From positions 1-33,262 of the forward strand of contig CASFGO010000015.1 of NCBI GenBank assembly GCA_949294335.1: a stretch of DNA of 33,262 bases, read 5' to 3'. Each line of letters begins with the position of its first letter. Positions within the stretch are counted from its first letter, which is position 1. Below the pieces are notes generated by a model, which saw only the letters and a list, made by a program, of their open reading frames with translations, ran no database searches and was not told the origin of the DNA. This DNA comes from an uncultured bacterium. GTDB lineage: Bacteria; Cyanobacteriota; Vampirovibrionia; Gastranaerophilales; Gastranaerophilaceae. Position numbers and translations under genes: made by a program. Shown here piece by piece: positions 8,167 through 16,837 of the stretch.

Positions 8167-9849
8167 ATGAAAAATTTATCACCATTACAAGAAGAAAGAC
8201 TAAAATACCAACCAAAATTACCAGCATCATTAGCTGGCGGTATTAGTAACTTAGTAGCTAAAGAAGGTTCTGCAACAGAATCAGTAGCAAACCAAGCAGA
8301 AATTAAAGAATTATTCCAAAATACATATGGAAAACCAACAATCACATTTGCTTCTTCAAATGAATCAAATACAATTGAAGCAAGAAATGTTGGTGTTATA
8401 TTATCAGGAGGACAAGCTCCTGGTGGACACAACGTTATTGCTGGTTTATATGATGCAATTAAGCAATCAAATCCAAACAGTAAATTATATGGTTTCTTAG
8501 GTGGCCCATCAGGTATTATTGATGGTAAATATGTAGAATTTACTGATGAGTTCATAAATGATTATAGAAATACAGGTGGTTTTGATATTATCGGTTCAGG
8601 TCGTACAAAACTTGAAACAGAAGAACAATTCCAAAAATCATTAGCAGTTTGTCAAAAATTAGGAATCACTGCTGTTGTTATCATCGGTGGTGATGACTCA
8701 AATACAAATGCCGCTTTATTAGCAGAATGGTTCGTTAAAAATAATACAGGTATTCAAGTTATTGGATGTCCTAAAACAATTGATGGCGACTTAAAAAATG
8801 AACAAATAGAAATTTCATTTGGTTTCGACACTGCAACAAAAACTTATGCAGAATTAATTGGTAATATCGAAAGAGATGCTAACTCTGCTAAAAAATATTG
8901 GCACTTTATTAAAATTATGGGAAGAAGTGCTTCTCACGTTGCATTAGAAGCTGCATTACAATCTCAACCTAACATTACATTAATATCAGAAGAAGTTGAA
9001 ACTAAATCAATGTCTTTAGCTTCTGTTATTGATTATATGGTTGATATCATTGTAAGACGTGCAGATATGGGTAAAAACTTTGGTATCGCTGTTATTCCTG
9101 AAGGCTTAATTGAATTTATTCCTGAAATGAAATCAATGATTGCTAATTTAAACGATATCATGGCAGAACTTGAAAATGATTCAGTATTTGTTAATGCCTC
9201 AACTATTCGTGAAAAATTTGAAATCGTTGAAAACAGATTATCAGCTGATAATGCTAAAGTTTATAACTCTTTACCAGCATTAATCAAAACTCAATTATTA
9301 GCAGATCGTGACCCTCACGGAAACGTTCAAGTTTCAAAAATTGAAACTGAAAAATTATTAATTGAAATGATTTCAACAAGATTAGATGAATTAAAATCTG
9401 AAGGTAAATACATTGGTAAATTCAATGCTCAAGCTCATTTCTTTGGTTATGAAGGAAGATGCGCATTCCCTTCAAACTTTGATGCTGATTATTGCTATTC
9501 ATTAGGATACAATGCTTTTGCTCTAATCTCATTTGGATTAACAGGTTATTTATCTTCTGTTAGAAACTTAACAGAACCTGCATCTAAATGGATCGCAGGA
9601 GGTGTTCCTCTTACTATGATGATGAATATGGAACGTCGTCATGGTGAAATGAAACCAGTTATCAAAAAAGCATTAGTTGAACTTGATGGACCTGTATTCA
9701 AAAAGCTTGAAGCAAATAGAGAAGACTGGGCAATGAATGACAGATATTTATTTGCTGGTGCAATCCAATACTTTGGACCAAGCTCTGTTTGTGACATTAC
9801 AACAGTGACATTACAACTTGAACAAGCTAGCAAATTATTAAATGTATAA
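8167..9849 (+). CDS. pfp: Diphosphate-fructose-6-phosphate 1-phosphotransferase (PPi-dependent phosphofructokinase)
   Basis: Reversible glycolytic enzyme using pyrophosphate instead of ATP to phosphorylate fructose 6-phosphate. [12 protein letters not shown] (about residues 78-89) is the phosphate-binding loop. GGDDSNTNA carries the second Asp that marks PPi use and blocks [13 protein letters not shown] holds the catalytic [18 protein letters not shown] is the sugar-phosphate binding motif. The length of 560 residues fits the long clade shared with plant PFP beta subunits and spirochaete enzymes. A strong AAGGAAGG lies before the ATG. The gene stands alone between its own candidate promoter and a terminator. 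It suggests a fermentative, energy-saving glycolysis. Confidence 0.96.
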   Translation: MKNLSPLQEERLKYQPKLPASLAGGISNLVAKEGSATESVANQAEIKELFQNTYGKPTITFASSNESNTIEARNVGVILSGGQAPGGHNVIAGLYDAIKQSNPNSKLYGFLGGPSGIIDGKYVEFTDEFINDYRNTGGFDIIGSGRTKLETEEQFQKSLAVCQKLGITAVVIIGGDDSNTNAALLAEWFVKNNTGIQVIGCPKTIDGDLKNEQIEISFGFDTATKTYAELIGNIERDANSAKKYWHFIKIMGRSASHVALEAALQSQPNITLISEEVETKSMSLASVIDYMVDIIVRRADMGKNFGIAVIPEGLIEFIPEMKSMIANLNDIMAELENDSVFVNASTIREKFEIVENRLSADNAKVYNSLPALIKTQLLADRDPHGNVQVSKIETEKLLIEMISTRLDELKSEGKYIGKFNAQAHFFGYEGRCAFPSNFDADYCYSLGYNAFALISFGLTGYLSSVRNLTEPASKWIAGGVPLTMMMNMERRHGEMKPVIKKALVELDGPVFKKLEANREDWAMNDRYLFAGAIQYFGPSSVCDITTVTLQLEQASKLLNV

Positions 9850-9871
9850 TATTTAATAATTACTATAAAAT

Positions 9872-9910
9872 AAAATGGGACACTTAGATTAATTAAGTGC
9901 CCCGTTTTTT
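9872..9910 (+). terminator. Rho-independent terminator after pfp
   Basis: AAAATGGGACACTTA pairs with TAAGTGCCCCGTTTT around a 7-base loop (one A-C mismatch and one G-T pair), ending in a run of six T. It begins about 22 bases after the pfp stop. Confidence 0.88.
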
Positions 9911-9942
9911 ATATCTAACTAGGGAATTTCAAAATATAACTT

Positions 9943-11568
9943 ATGAGAAATAATAATATTGTTATGTTTTACAATTACTTTGAAGATTATCAATACGACA
10001 GTTGTGTGTACAATGGAATTTGTTCTATTGGACCTAGAACATCATCTCTACAAGAAGTTCTAATAATGTATCTAAAGCTTCTAGCATTTTATACAATAGA
10101 ATTACAAAATCTTGGTGGGTACAACAAAGATGCAAAGCAAATAATCCTTGATACCATTTCTATGCTTATGCAAAATCTTGAATACCAAAATAAACAATTT
10201 GAACAATTATTAATCAATATTAAAACATTACTTATTGATTCTAAAAAAACTTATTTAAAAATTTGTAAAGAGCGAAACACTGAACCTAAATTTATAAAAA
10301 CAAATATCAAACTTGATAGTAGAATTAATAACATTAATACTCTTATTAAACAAGGTGAAAACGAATATGCTAAAAGAATTGAATATCTTTCACCTGAGCG
10401 AAAATGCTTATTAGAAATTATAGGTTTAATTATAAATAGCCTTTGCGTAAATGTTGTAGAGCTTGATAGCTATAATGAAAATAAAGAGCTTTCAAAAAAA
10501 GGTTTTAATAAAATTCTTACGCTACTTAATTTTTTAAATTATCAAGATACTGATTTTAACGACATAATTGAAGAAATTAATCAAAGTACAACAATAGATA
10601 ATGAAATTAATAAAGAAATTACTAAAGTAAAAACAAAGTTATATGGAGAACCACAACAAAAAGAAGTTTCTCAATCAACTAGACCTAATAAAGCTATCCT
10701 TGTGGCCGGTAGTAGTTTCAAAGAATTAGAAAATATTTTGGAATATACTAAAGATAAAAATATTGATATATATACACATGGAGAAATGATTCAAGCTCAT
10801 ACATATCCGGAATTTACAAATAACTATCCTCAATTACAAGGTCAATTTGGAATGGGAATTGAAAATTGTTTACTAGATTTTGCAACTTTTCCAGGTGCTA
10901 TATTCATTACTAAATTTGCTACAGAAAGCATAGAGTATCTATATAGAGGTAGACTATTTACAACAGATTATTTTGTTCCCAAAGGAGCAATTAAAATCGA
11001 ACAGGATTATTCTCCAATAATAAAATCTGCTCTTGATGCTAAAGGGTTTAAAAGAGGAAAATCTCGTTCTTCAATTAATGTTGGGGTTTCATTAGAAAAT
11101 ATTAAATTTAAACTACAAAAATTATTTAAAAATTTAAGCCAATACAGCCATATAATAATTATTGGACCAGAAAGTTTTAACAAAAAAAATAAACTATATT
11201 TTGAAAAACTAATTAAAAATATACCTGATAATATTTTTATAATAAATTTTGGAACAAATTTAGAAAAAGAAAATATTGTATCTTTAGATGGCATAACAGA
11301 TTTTTCAAAAGTTTATTATATAATCGATAATATTAAAGATAATATTAAAAATAATCCTATTGATATATCTATTTTTATTTCAAAATGTGATAGACATACA
11401 ATTTCTAATATTATATATCTTAAGAATAATGGTGTTAAAAATATATTTCTTAGTCAATGCAGCCCTATTCTGTTAAATCCAAGTCTTATAAATGTTTTAA
11501 CAGAATATTATGATATAATTCCAACAACAGATGCAAATGATGATATAAAACAGATAACTAACTCATAA
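9943..11568 (+). CDS. Hcp (hybrid-cluster protein/prismane) homologue lacking most cluster ligands
   Basis: Fold recognised from the C-terminal half: DIYTHGEMIQAHTYPEF, then FATFPGAIF, RGRLFTTDYF and DYSPIIKSAL follow hydroxylamine reductase/Hcp in order. GVKNIFLSQCSPILLNPSLI near the end matches the Hcp tail (GVKNI...TAPGFLTPDLL). The N-terminus from Met8 (MFYNYFEDYQYDSCVYNGIC) aligns with Hcp MFCYQC...GC(x5)C, but the first two cysteines are Tyr and Phe; only C21 and C27 remain. The hybrid-cluster cysteines in Hcp TSNC, GGCDGA, ACGKY and GQCND are all replaced (KFAT, GPESFN, NFGTN, FSKVY), as is the Glu of WFEQK. It is probably a pseudoenzyme. Start uncertain: 9943 or the ATG at 9964; neither has a clear ribosome-binding site. 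It converges with bioY, overlapping 11 bases. Confidence 0.75.
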   Translation: MRNNNIVMFYNYFEDYQYDSCVYNGICSIGPRTSSLQEVLIMYLKLLAFYTIELQNLGGYNKDAKQIILDTISMLMQNLEYQNKQFEQLLINIKTLLIDSKKTYLKICKERNTEPKFIKTNIKLDSRINNINTLIKQGENEYAKRIEYLSPERKCLLEIIGLIINSLCVNVVELDSYNENKELSKKGFNKILTLLNFLNYQDTDFNDIIEEINQSTTIDNEINKEITKVKTKLYGEPQQKEVSQSTRPNKAILVAGSSFKELENILEYTKDKNIDIYTHGEMIQAHTYPEFTNNYPQLQGQFGMGIENCLLDFATFPGAIFITKFATESIEYLYRGRLFTTDYFVPKGAIKIEQDYSPIIKSALDAKGFKRGKSRSSINVGVSLENIKFKLQKLFKNLSQYSHIIIIGPESFNKKNKLYFEKLIKNIPDNIFIINFGTNLEKENIVSLDGITDFSKVYYIIDNIKDNIKNNPIDISIFISKCDRHTISNIIYLKNNGVKNIFLSQCSPILLNPSLINVLTEYYDIIPTTDANDDIKQITNS

Positions 11569-12241
11569 CAATCCAAAGCAAACGTTTAACGAGTTGTCCT
11601 AAACACATTGCTATTATGCTGAAAAACATATCATATAAAATTTTCATTCCACTCATTGTTAAAATCCAACCAGCAATCGTTGTTGATGTTTCGTGTTTTA
11701 GAGTAGCAATAAAAATCATACCTAAACACCCTGTTATATGGACAACTAAAACACCTACAAAAACAGCCTTTAGAATATTTACAAAAGAATAGTTCCCTTT
11801 AATAATAGAACCAGCAAAAAACAAAGCAGGAATATAACCTAAAATATAATAAAACCCATATTCAAAAATATATCTCCAGCCACCCCCTAAGGCAAATATA
11901 GGATAACCGACTAAACCCAATATAATATATCCTGTAACTGTTAATATTGAATATTTACGATCTAACAAACTCAAAATAAAAAATATTGCAGGTATTTGAG
12001 GGATATATTTATAATGCTTTAGAAAAGCATGCCAGTTTACACCTTCAGGAGTAAAATAATTATTCCAATGAACAAATAAATCCATAGGGATAATTGGATG
12101 AGTGAAACTTAACAACGTAAATGTTGCAATAATAATTAAGAGACCGGAACAAAGCATCAAAACTAATGTTCCAAAAGTAAATCTTGCTGCCTCTCCTTTA
12201 TTTACAAATTTATTTAATTGTGCCTCTATTCTCTTTGTCAT
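11558..12241 (-). CDS. bioY: BioY-family biotin transporter substrate-binding membrane protein
   Basis: S-component of an ECF-type vitamin transporter. Six hydrophobic segments can be followed after a basic N-terminus. The BioY signature GLVGYPIFALGGGWRYIF, followed by GYIPALFFAGSII, lies around residues 109-146. At 227 residues it is slightly longer than usual through an N-terminal extension. It is the last gene of the leftward operon. Its ATG overlaps the rimI stop in ATGA, so translation is coupled. No EcfA or EcfT is visible, so it would use a shared module or act alone. BioY suggests biotin uptake; biosynthesis genes are not seen here. Confidence 0.85.
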   Translation of the reverse strand: MTKRIEAQLNKFVNKGEAARFTFGTLVLMLCSGLLIIIATFTLLSFTHPIIPMDLFVHWNNYFTPEGVNWHAFLKHYKYIPQIPAIFFILSLLDRKYSILTVTGYIILGLVGYPIFALGGGWRYIFEYGFYYILGYIPALFFAGSIIKGNYSFVNILKAVFVGVLVVHITGCLGMIFIATLKHETSTTIAGWILTMSGMKILYDMFFSIIAMCLGQLVKRLLWIVMS

Positions 12242-12765
12242 TTTATTATCAAATAATTTTCTAAATTAGCTTTTATATTTTTGAATGCTTCCTTAAAATT
12301 ATCGTGGAAGATATTTTCTGTCCACATTATAAGAGCATCTTCACCATTATCTTGGTAATAACCTTTTCTTACACCTAAAGACTTAAACCCAAATTTTTCA
12401 TATAGTTTAACTGCTGGAACATTTCCAACTCTAACTTCAAGTGTTATATATTTAACATAGTTATTATAACAATCCTCTAACATTTTAGCAATAAGAGCTT
12501 CTCCTACATGCATACGTCTATAATCTTCTCTTACAGCAATTGTAGTTATATGAGCTTCGTCTACAATATTCCATACCCCCATATAAGCTATTAGTTTAGA
12601 ATTTTTATCCTTTACTGCATAATATTTAGCAACCTTATTATTTAATTCGTTAACAAAAGAATCTCTTGACCAATGATGTTCGCCATATGCAGTAGATTCT
12701 ATTTCCATTAATGAATCTAAATCTTCTTTTTGTAAATCATCTATAGATATTTCTAACTTATTCAT
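12238..12765 (-). CDS. rimI: GNAT acetyltransferase, RimI-like
   Basis: Acetyl-CoA-dependent N-terminal acetyltransferase of the type acting on ribosomal protein S18. AYGEHHWSRDSFVNEL near residue 28, ITTIAVREDYRRMHVGEALI (the acetyl-CoA loop, here RRMHVG), LEVRVGNVPAVKLYEKFGF and VRKGYYQDNGEDALIM are the RimI hallmarks. I place the start at the ATG at 12765, which overlaps the upstream stop in TAATG; the frame continues to a TTG at 12786. 175 residues, with a C-terminal extension of about 20 residues. Could be another RimI-type Nat rather than the S18 enzyme. Confidence 0.88.
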   Translation of the reverse strand: MNKLEISIDDLQKEDLDSLMEIESTAYGEHHWSRDSFVNELNNKVAKYYAVKDKNSKLIAYMGVWNIVDEAHITTIAVREDYRRMHVGEALIAKMLEDCYNNYVKYITLEVRVGNVPAVKLYEKFGFKSLGVRKGYYQDNGEDALIMWTENIFHDNFKEAFKNIKANLENYLIIK

Positions 12766-13034
12766 TATGGACAAATACTCTCCCAATCAATATTATCTTC
12801 TGTTTCTTCACCAGGTTCTACTATATGTTCATTATCCTCTAGCATAATCATTAATGTAAGTTTTAATTGATGTTTATAATGTTCTAAAGCTTTTTCACGT
12901 GTTTTGGCACAAAACACAAAACTAGGAATCTCTTTTATTTCAATATAATGATAAGGTTCACCATTAAAATCTAAATCTTCTCCTTCAATTAATGTCCAAT
13001 TTAGATTCATATAATAATCTATATCTTTAGTCAT
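12765..13034 (-). CDS. HicB-like small protein (no HicA partner)
   Basis: 89 residues. LNWTLIEGEDLDFNGEPYHYIEIKEIPSF followed by AKTREKALEHYKHQLKLTLMIML has the beta-beta-beta-alpha order and the late TREKALE helix of HicB/DUF1902-type partial RNase H folds. The C-terminus is acidic; there is no DNA-binding tail of the ribbon-helix-helix or HTH type. No HicA-type dsRNA-binding toxin gene adjoins it. It lies between the GerMN and rimI genes with overlaps of 8 and 1 bases, so it is part of a housekeeping-like operon rather than a free toxin-antitoxin pair. Family call moderate. Confidence 0.6.
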   Translation of the reverse strand: MTKDIDYYMNLNWTLIEGEDLDFNGEPYHYIEIKEIPSFVFCAKTREKALEHYKHQLKLTLMIMLEDNEHIVEPGEETEDNIDWESICP

Positions 13035-13659
13035 CTAAAGAACTCCCGTTTAGAGGTTGTTTAAGCATTAAACCTTCTCCTCCAAGAGTTTCAACCATTT
13101 TACCATTCATCTGTAAATAAACAGGTTTTTCCGTATTATAATTGACTGTTTTAATTAATTGAAACATTCTTTTATATAAACTATCAGCTCCACCACCACA
13201 TCCAAAAGAATCTGATACATTAATTATTACCTTAGATGGTGTTTCTACAACAGATAAAAGCTTTGTTGGTGGGATTTCAGAATATACGCCTTTACTCTGT
13301 TCATATTTTGTTGGACCTTGAAGTAGACAACGAACTGCATATTCAATATTTGATGTATTAGTCGTATTATCTCTTATAACAGTTCGATAAACTGCTTTAT
13401 CATTATTATGACCAATAAAAAATATTTTTACTTTTGGATAATTCTTTACTGTTTCAACAGGTTTTTGTATTGTTTCTTGAGGAATTATAGGTTCTTCTAT
13501 TCTAGTTTCATTCCTATGTTTATACAAAACATCCAATGTTGGTAATTTAATATTACCATCTACATAGTTTAAATAACCAAATATCCCAAGCGTTGCAATT
13601 AATGCACCTAGACCAATATTTTTAAAACCATTATTCTTTTTCTTCTTCTTTCTGCCCAT
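13027..13659 (-). CDS. GerMN-domain membrane-anchored protein
   Basis: Very basic N-terminus (KKKKKNNG), then one membrane helix at about residues 15-29, a linker, and a GerMN domain (about 73-200). The latter shows KVKIFFIGHNNDKAVYR, IEYAVRCLLQGPTKYEQSKGVYSEIPPTKLL and VIINVSDSFGCGGGADSL, the order of the lipoprotein LpqB/GerM sporulation-germination domain. In non-spore-formers this domain sits in cell-envelope proteins of unknown role. The start codon lies 29 bases inside the upstream DUF2993 gene, with AGAGG before it. Orientation predicts the domain outside the membrane. Confidence 0.85.
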   Translation of the reverse strand: MGRKKKKKNNGFKNIGLGALIATLGIFGYLNYVDGNIKLPTLDVLYKHRNETRIEEPIIPQETIQKPVETVKNYPKVKIFFIGHNNDKAVYRTVIRDNTTNTSNIEYAVRCLLQGPTKYEQSKGVYSEIPPTKLLSVVETPSKVIINVSDSFGCGGGADSLYKRMFQLIKTVNYNTEKPVYLQMNGKMVETLGGEGLMLKQPLNGSSLDD

Positions 13660-14500
13660 TTATAGACCTCTTTACAACCATGATACCATTAATATATATC
13701 TTATTGTCAAGTATTTTGATATTCTTGATTGATAATATCGTATCTGTTCCTTTAAATACTTTCAGTGGTAAATCAAACGGATTTAATTCATTTATCATAT
13801 CAACAAATTTACTTAAATCAACATTACGTAAATTTTCTGATTGTAAATTTTCAAGAACAATTTTTCCATCTTCAATATTTAGCTTACCTGAAAAAGTCAT
13901 TTTTATTGTTTTTTCTCCCATCAAAACAGGAGCTTTCATATAAGTTATCAAATAAATTTTATTATGTTTTAACTTAAATTCCACATTATCAACTTTAAAA
14001 AATGATAAATTCCCTAATTTTATATCTGTTATTTTTTGAATATATCCCATATCAATAAGAGTTTTATTAAGATTATCTTCTGTAATAACAGCATTAAAAG
14101 TCATAGGAACATCTGTATAAAAAATTGCTGGATGTTGCCAATAATCAACATGGTTATATGGACAAATTGTTTCTAAATGTGCAGATGAAACATATACGCC
14201 CTTAGCATTTATATCTTTTGCATCTATTTTTACTGATTTAAATTTACCTTTTTTTAAGTCCATTGCAGAATAAGAATCAATTTTTACATCATAATCTCCT
14301 TGAGCATTCTTTTTCAACAATCTTACGATTGCTACCTTTGCAGCCTTTTTAGTTAAAAAATTCATTCCCAAAACATTTGTTATTCCTCTTGCTACAGGAG
14401 AAGATAACCCTTCAGGGACTGCACAATTATATTGAACATCAGCTAGTACAAAATTTTGAATAAATAATAGACTTAAAAATAATATAAATAACTTTTTCAT
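13631..14500 (-). CDS. Secreted DUF2993-like (LmeA-type) protein
   Basis: First gene of the leftward operon. Signal peptide MKKLFILFLSLLFIQNFVLA (residues 1-20), then a beta-rich domain. Segments such as YDVKIDSYSAMDLKKGKFKS and the repeating pattern of long beta strands with late VDNVEFKLKHNKIYL and FKGTDTILSIKNIKILDNK fit DUF2993, a tubular lipid-binding fold common in Cyanobacteria and Actinobacteria (LmeA). The frame extends to 14536, but the ATG at 14500, preceded by AGAGGAT, gives a clean signal peptide. It overlaps the GerMN gene by 29 bases; both are probably envelope proteins. Family call moderate. Confidence 0.65.
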   Translation of the reverse strand: MKKLFILFLSLLFIQNFVLADVQYNCAVPEGLSSPVARGITNVLGMNFLTKKAAKVAIVRLLKKNAQGDYDVKIDSYSAMDLKKGKFKSVKIDAKDINAKGVYVSSAHLETICPYNHVDYWQHPAIFYTDVPMTFNAVITEDNLNKTLIDMGYIQKITDIKLGNLSFFKVDNVEFKLKHNKIYLITYMKAPVLMGEKTIKMTFSGKLNIEDGKIVLENLQSENLRNVDLSKFVDMINELNPFDLPLKVFKGTDTILSIKNIKILDNKIYINGIMVVKRSINGQKEEEKE

Positions 14501-14605
14501 TTTAATATCCTCTTTTATTACTCTTAATTTTATCACAATGAAAAATTTTATTTACAAACACTTGTTAAAATGATAGTATATTAATACATAAATAAGGAGA
14601 AGAAT

Positions 14606-14776
14606 ATGGCAAGATTAGTAAGACCAACTTGGGCTATTAGATGTACACAATCAGGATGCAGAACTTTATTTGAAGTTGCAGAATTAGAAGAAGGGAAACA
14701 ACAAGAAGTAGTTTGCCCTAATTGTGGTGAACACTATGTATATCCAATAGTCGAAAATAATAACGAAAACCAATAA
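14606..14776 (+). CDS. Zinc-ribbon microprotein (56 residues)
   Basis: ATG at 14606 with AAGGAGA 5-11 bases upstream. The protein has cysteines at 13, 18, 37 and 40 (CTQSGC and CPNC), a four-Cys zinc ribbon of the kind found in small RNA- or protein-binding modules. N-terminus MARLVRPTWAIRC; C-terminus polar, Asn-rich. The stop overlaps the start of the radical SAM gene in TAATG, so the two are coupled and may act together. No enzyme domain. Confidence 0.8.
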   Translation: MARLVRPTWAIRCTQSGCRTLFEVAELEEGKQQEVVCPNCGEHYVYPIVENNNENQ

Positions 14777-15705
14777 TGTTTTTTAATAATACAGACAAAC
14801 GCTATAATCAGTTCAGCGCATATTTAAAAAACAAATTTGGCGCAAAAGTTTATAAAATCACCCTTGATGCAGGTTTTTCATGTCCTAATAGAGATGGAAC
14901 AATATCTACCGGAGGGTGTATTTTTTGTGATGGTTCCGGAAGCTTTTCACAAGCTCATTCTAATCTTTTATCAATAGAAGAGCAGGTAAAAACAGGTGCA
15001 GAAACATTATCAAAAAGATTTAAAGCAGAAAAATTTATGGCTTATTTTCAAGCATACACAAACACTTATAAGCCTGTTAATGAACTTGAAAAGATATACA
15101 AAGCATCACTAACACATCCTGATATTGTAGGATTGTCAATAGGAACAAGACCTGATTGTGTAGATAATGATAAATTAAAACTAATAAGCGATATCTCAAA
15201 AGATTACTACACTTGGATTGAATATGGACTACAATCTATACACGATAAAACCTTAAAAAAGATTAATCGTGGAGAAACTTTTGACACATTTTTAAGAGCA
15301 TACGAAAAAACAAAATCATATGGAATAAATACCTGCGCACACGTCATATTAGGATTATGGGAAACCCATGATGAAATGATGCAAACAGCTCAAAAGCTTG
15401 CAGAATTAGAAATTGATGGAGTAAAAATTCATATGCTATGCGCATTAGAAAACACTAAACTTGCAAAAATGTATGAAAACAAAGAAATAGATTTTATGGC
15501 AGAAGATGAATACATTCAAACAGTATGTGATTTTCTTGAATATTTACCACCTAAAACAACTATACATAGACTTGCAGGTAACGGACTAAAAAAAGAATTG
15601 ATTGCCCCTCGTTGGATAGGCAAAAAACTAGACTGCCTAAATAAAATCGATAAAGAATTATTAAGAAGAAACAGTCATCAAGGATACAAATATAAACATT
15701 CGTGA
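14776..15705 (+). CDS. Radical SAM protein, TIGR01212 (YhcC-like)
   Basis: TLDAGFSCPNRDGTISTGGC followed by IFC (about residues 29-51) is the family signature; the cysteines bind the [4Fe-4S] cluster that cleaves S-adenosylmethionine, with the unusual wide CxxxxxxxxxCxxC spacing of this group. Later conserved parts: GLSIGTRPDCV, WIEYGLQS, HVILGLWET, VKIHMLCAL and a final RLAGNG. 309 residues matches YhcC of E. coli. The biochemical role of the family is unsettled; it has been linked to respiration or tRNA modification only by association. It starts by TAATG overlap with the zinc-ribbon gene. Confidence 0.92.
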   Translation: MFFNNTDKRYNQFSAYLKNKFGAKVYKITLDAGFSCPNRDGTISTGGCIFCDGSGSFSQAHSNLLSIEEQVKTGAETLSKRFKAEKFMAYFQAYTNTYKPVNELEKIYKASLTHPDIVGLSIGTRPDCVDNDKLKLISDISKDYYTWIEYGLQSIHDKTLKKINRGETFDTFLRAYEKTKSYGINTCAHVILGLWETHDEMMQTAQKLAELEIDGVKIHMLCALENTKLAKMYENKEIDFMAEDEYIQTVCDFLEYLPPKTTIHRLAGNGLKKELIAPRWIGKKLDCLNKIDKELLRRNSHQGYKYKHS

Positions 15706-15749
15706 TACGATAGAGAAAAACTATTACAATATATGAGGAGTATCAACTA

Positions 15750-16337
15750 ATGAGTAATTTTATTGGAAAAGCAATTACTGGTTCTATGATTGCATTATCA
15801 AGCCTTACTGGATGCGATTCTGGAATAACATACAACAATAAAGCAGAAGAATATATGGCAGATAAACCTGCAAAAGAATACCTACAAATGGAAAAAGGTT
15901 GGAGAAATAATAATATGCGATATGCAGATATACAATCTTCACTTGATTCTGTGGCTTACAAAGATATATTTAATGGGACAAAAGCTGCAAAAGATTCTTC
16001 TAAAGTAGCAGAGTTTAATAAAATTGCTGCAAAAATGAAAGTTGATAAAAATATAAAAACTTATGAAGAAGCATTCAAAAATCTTGATAATAAAACCCTC
16101 AATATGGGTATTACAACAAAAGAACATAAAATGAATTTAAAAGAATACAATAATTATGAATATAAGAAAAGCGTCGGCAGGTTTATATATAATCATATTG
16201 ATAATTCAAAAGTACTTCAATGCAGACAGTTTAAAGCTGATAGCATTGCTTATAATAAATTCTTTAAAAAACATAATCTTTTAAATGATTCAGTTATAAG
16301 TCAGATTACAAAAGTTTCAAAAAAAATAAAACCTTAA
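15750..16337 (+). CDS. Putative lipoprotein, unknown function
   Basis: A short hydrophobic N-terminus ends in LSSLTGC; the LTGC lipobox predicts cleavage and lipid attachment at Cys22. The rest (about 170 residues) is Lys- and Asn-rich and mostly helical, with repeated YxxxxK patterns and a single Cys. I recognise no family. GAGGAG precedes the ATG. It follows the radical SAM gene by 44 bases and precedes smpB. Confidence 0.75.
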   Translation: MSNFIGKAITGSMIALSSLTGCDSGITYNNKAEEYMADKPAKEYLQMEKGWRNNNMRYADIQSSLDSVAYKDIFNGTKAAKDSSKVAEFNKIAAKMKVDKNIKTYEEAFKNLDNKTLNMGITTKEHKMNLKEYNNYEYKKSVGRFIYNHIDNSKVLQCRQFKADSIAYNKFFKKHNLLNDSVISQITKVSKKIKP

Positions 16338-16344
16338 TAATTAC

Positions 16345-16373
16345 TTTTCAATCATATAAGTTTGGATTATAAT
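16345..16373 (+). promoter_or_regulatory. Promoter placing smpB transcription at its start codon
   Basis: TTTTCA (16345-16350), exactly 17 bases, then a perfect TATAAT (16368-16373). The expected start point, 7-8 bases on, coincides with the ATG at 16381. The region 16359-16380 is also a near-perfect 22-base palindrome (AGTTTG...CAAACT), which could be an operator or chance. Confidence 0.55.
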
Positions 16374-16380
16374 TCAAACT

Positions 16381-16827
16381 ATGGGAAAGAAAATTATCAC
16401 AACAAATAGAAAAGCTTTTCACGATTTTACAATCTTTGAAAAATATACTGCAGGGATTGTTCTTACAGGAACAGAAATCAAATCAGTAAGACGAAATGCT
16501 GTTAACCTTAAAGATTCATTTGCTAAGATTGAAGATGGTGAAGTTTTTCTTTATAGCTCCCATATTTCACCTTATGAACAAGGAAATAGATACAACCATA
16601 AGCCTGATAGAGTTAGAAAACTACTTTTAAACAAAAAAGAGATTCTTAAAATCCATATGAAAGTAAAAAAAGACGGATATTCAATAATCCCACTTGAAAT
16701 GTTTTTTGTTGAAGGTTTAGCAAAATTAGAAATTGGGCTTGCAAAAGGTAAAAAATTATACGACAAACGAGAAGCAATAACTAAAAAAACACAAGAAAGA
16801 GATATTGCAAGACAAATAAAAAGATAA
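16381..16827 (+). CDS. smpB: SsrA-binding protein SmpB
   Basis: tmRNA partner for rescue of stalled ribosomes. Start MGKKIITTNRKAFHDFTIFEKYTAG carries the family NRKAFHDF/Y...E...AGI, then LTGTEIKSVR, NLKDSFAKI and the basic C-terminal tail (LYDKREAITKKTQERDIARQ) that enters the mRNA channel. 148 residues, normal length. No Shine-Dalgarno is present; the promoter suggests a leaderless mRNA. tmRNA itself is not visible in the window. Confidence 0.97.
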   Translation: MGKKIITTNRKAFHDFTIFEKYTAGIVLTGTEIKSVRRNAVNLKDSFAKIEDGEVFLYSSHISPYEQGNRYNHKPDRVRKLLLNKKEILKIHMKVKKDGYSIIPLEMFFVEGLAKLEIGLAKGKKLYDKREAITKKTQERDIARQIKR

Positions 16828-16837
16828 GGTTAAATAA

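Noticed and set aside
8142..8555. 137-codon minus-strand frame opposite pfp
   Set aside because: Antisense of a highly conserved enzyme; no independent coding signal.
14551..14590. Possible promoters between the divergent genes at 14500 and 14606
   Set aside because: Several half-matches (TTTACA, TTGTTA, TATATT) but no pair with proper spacing stands out.
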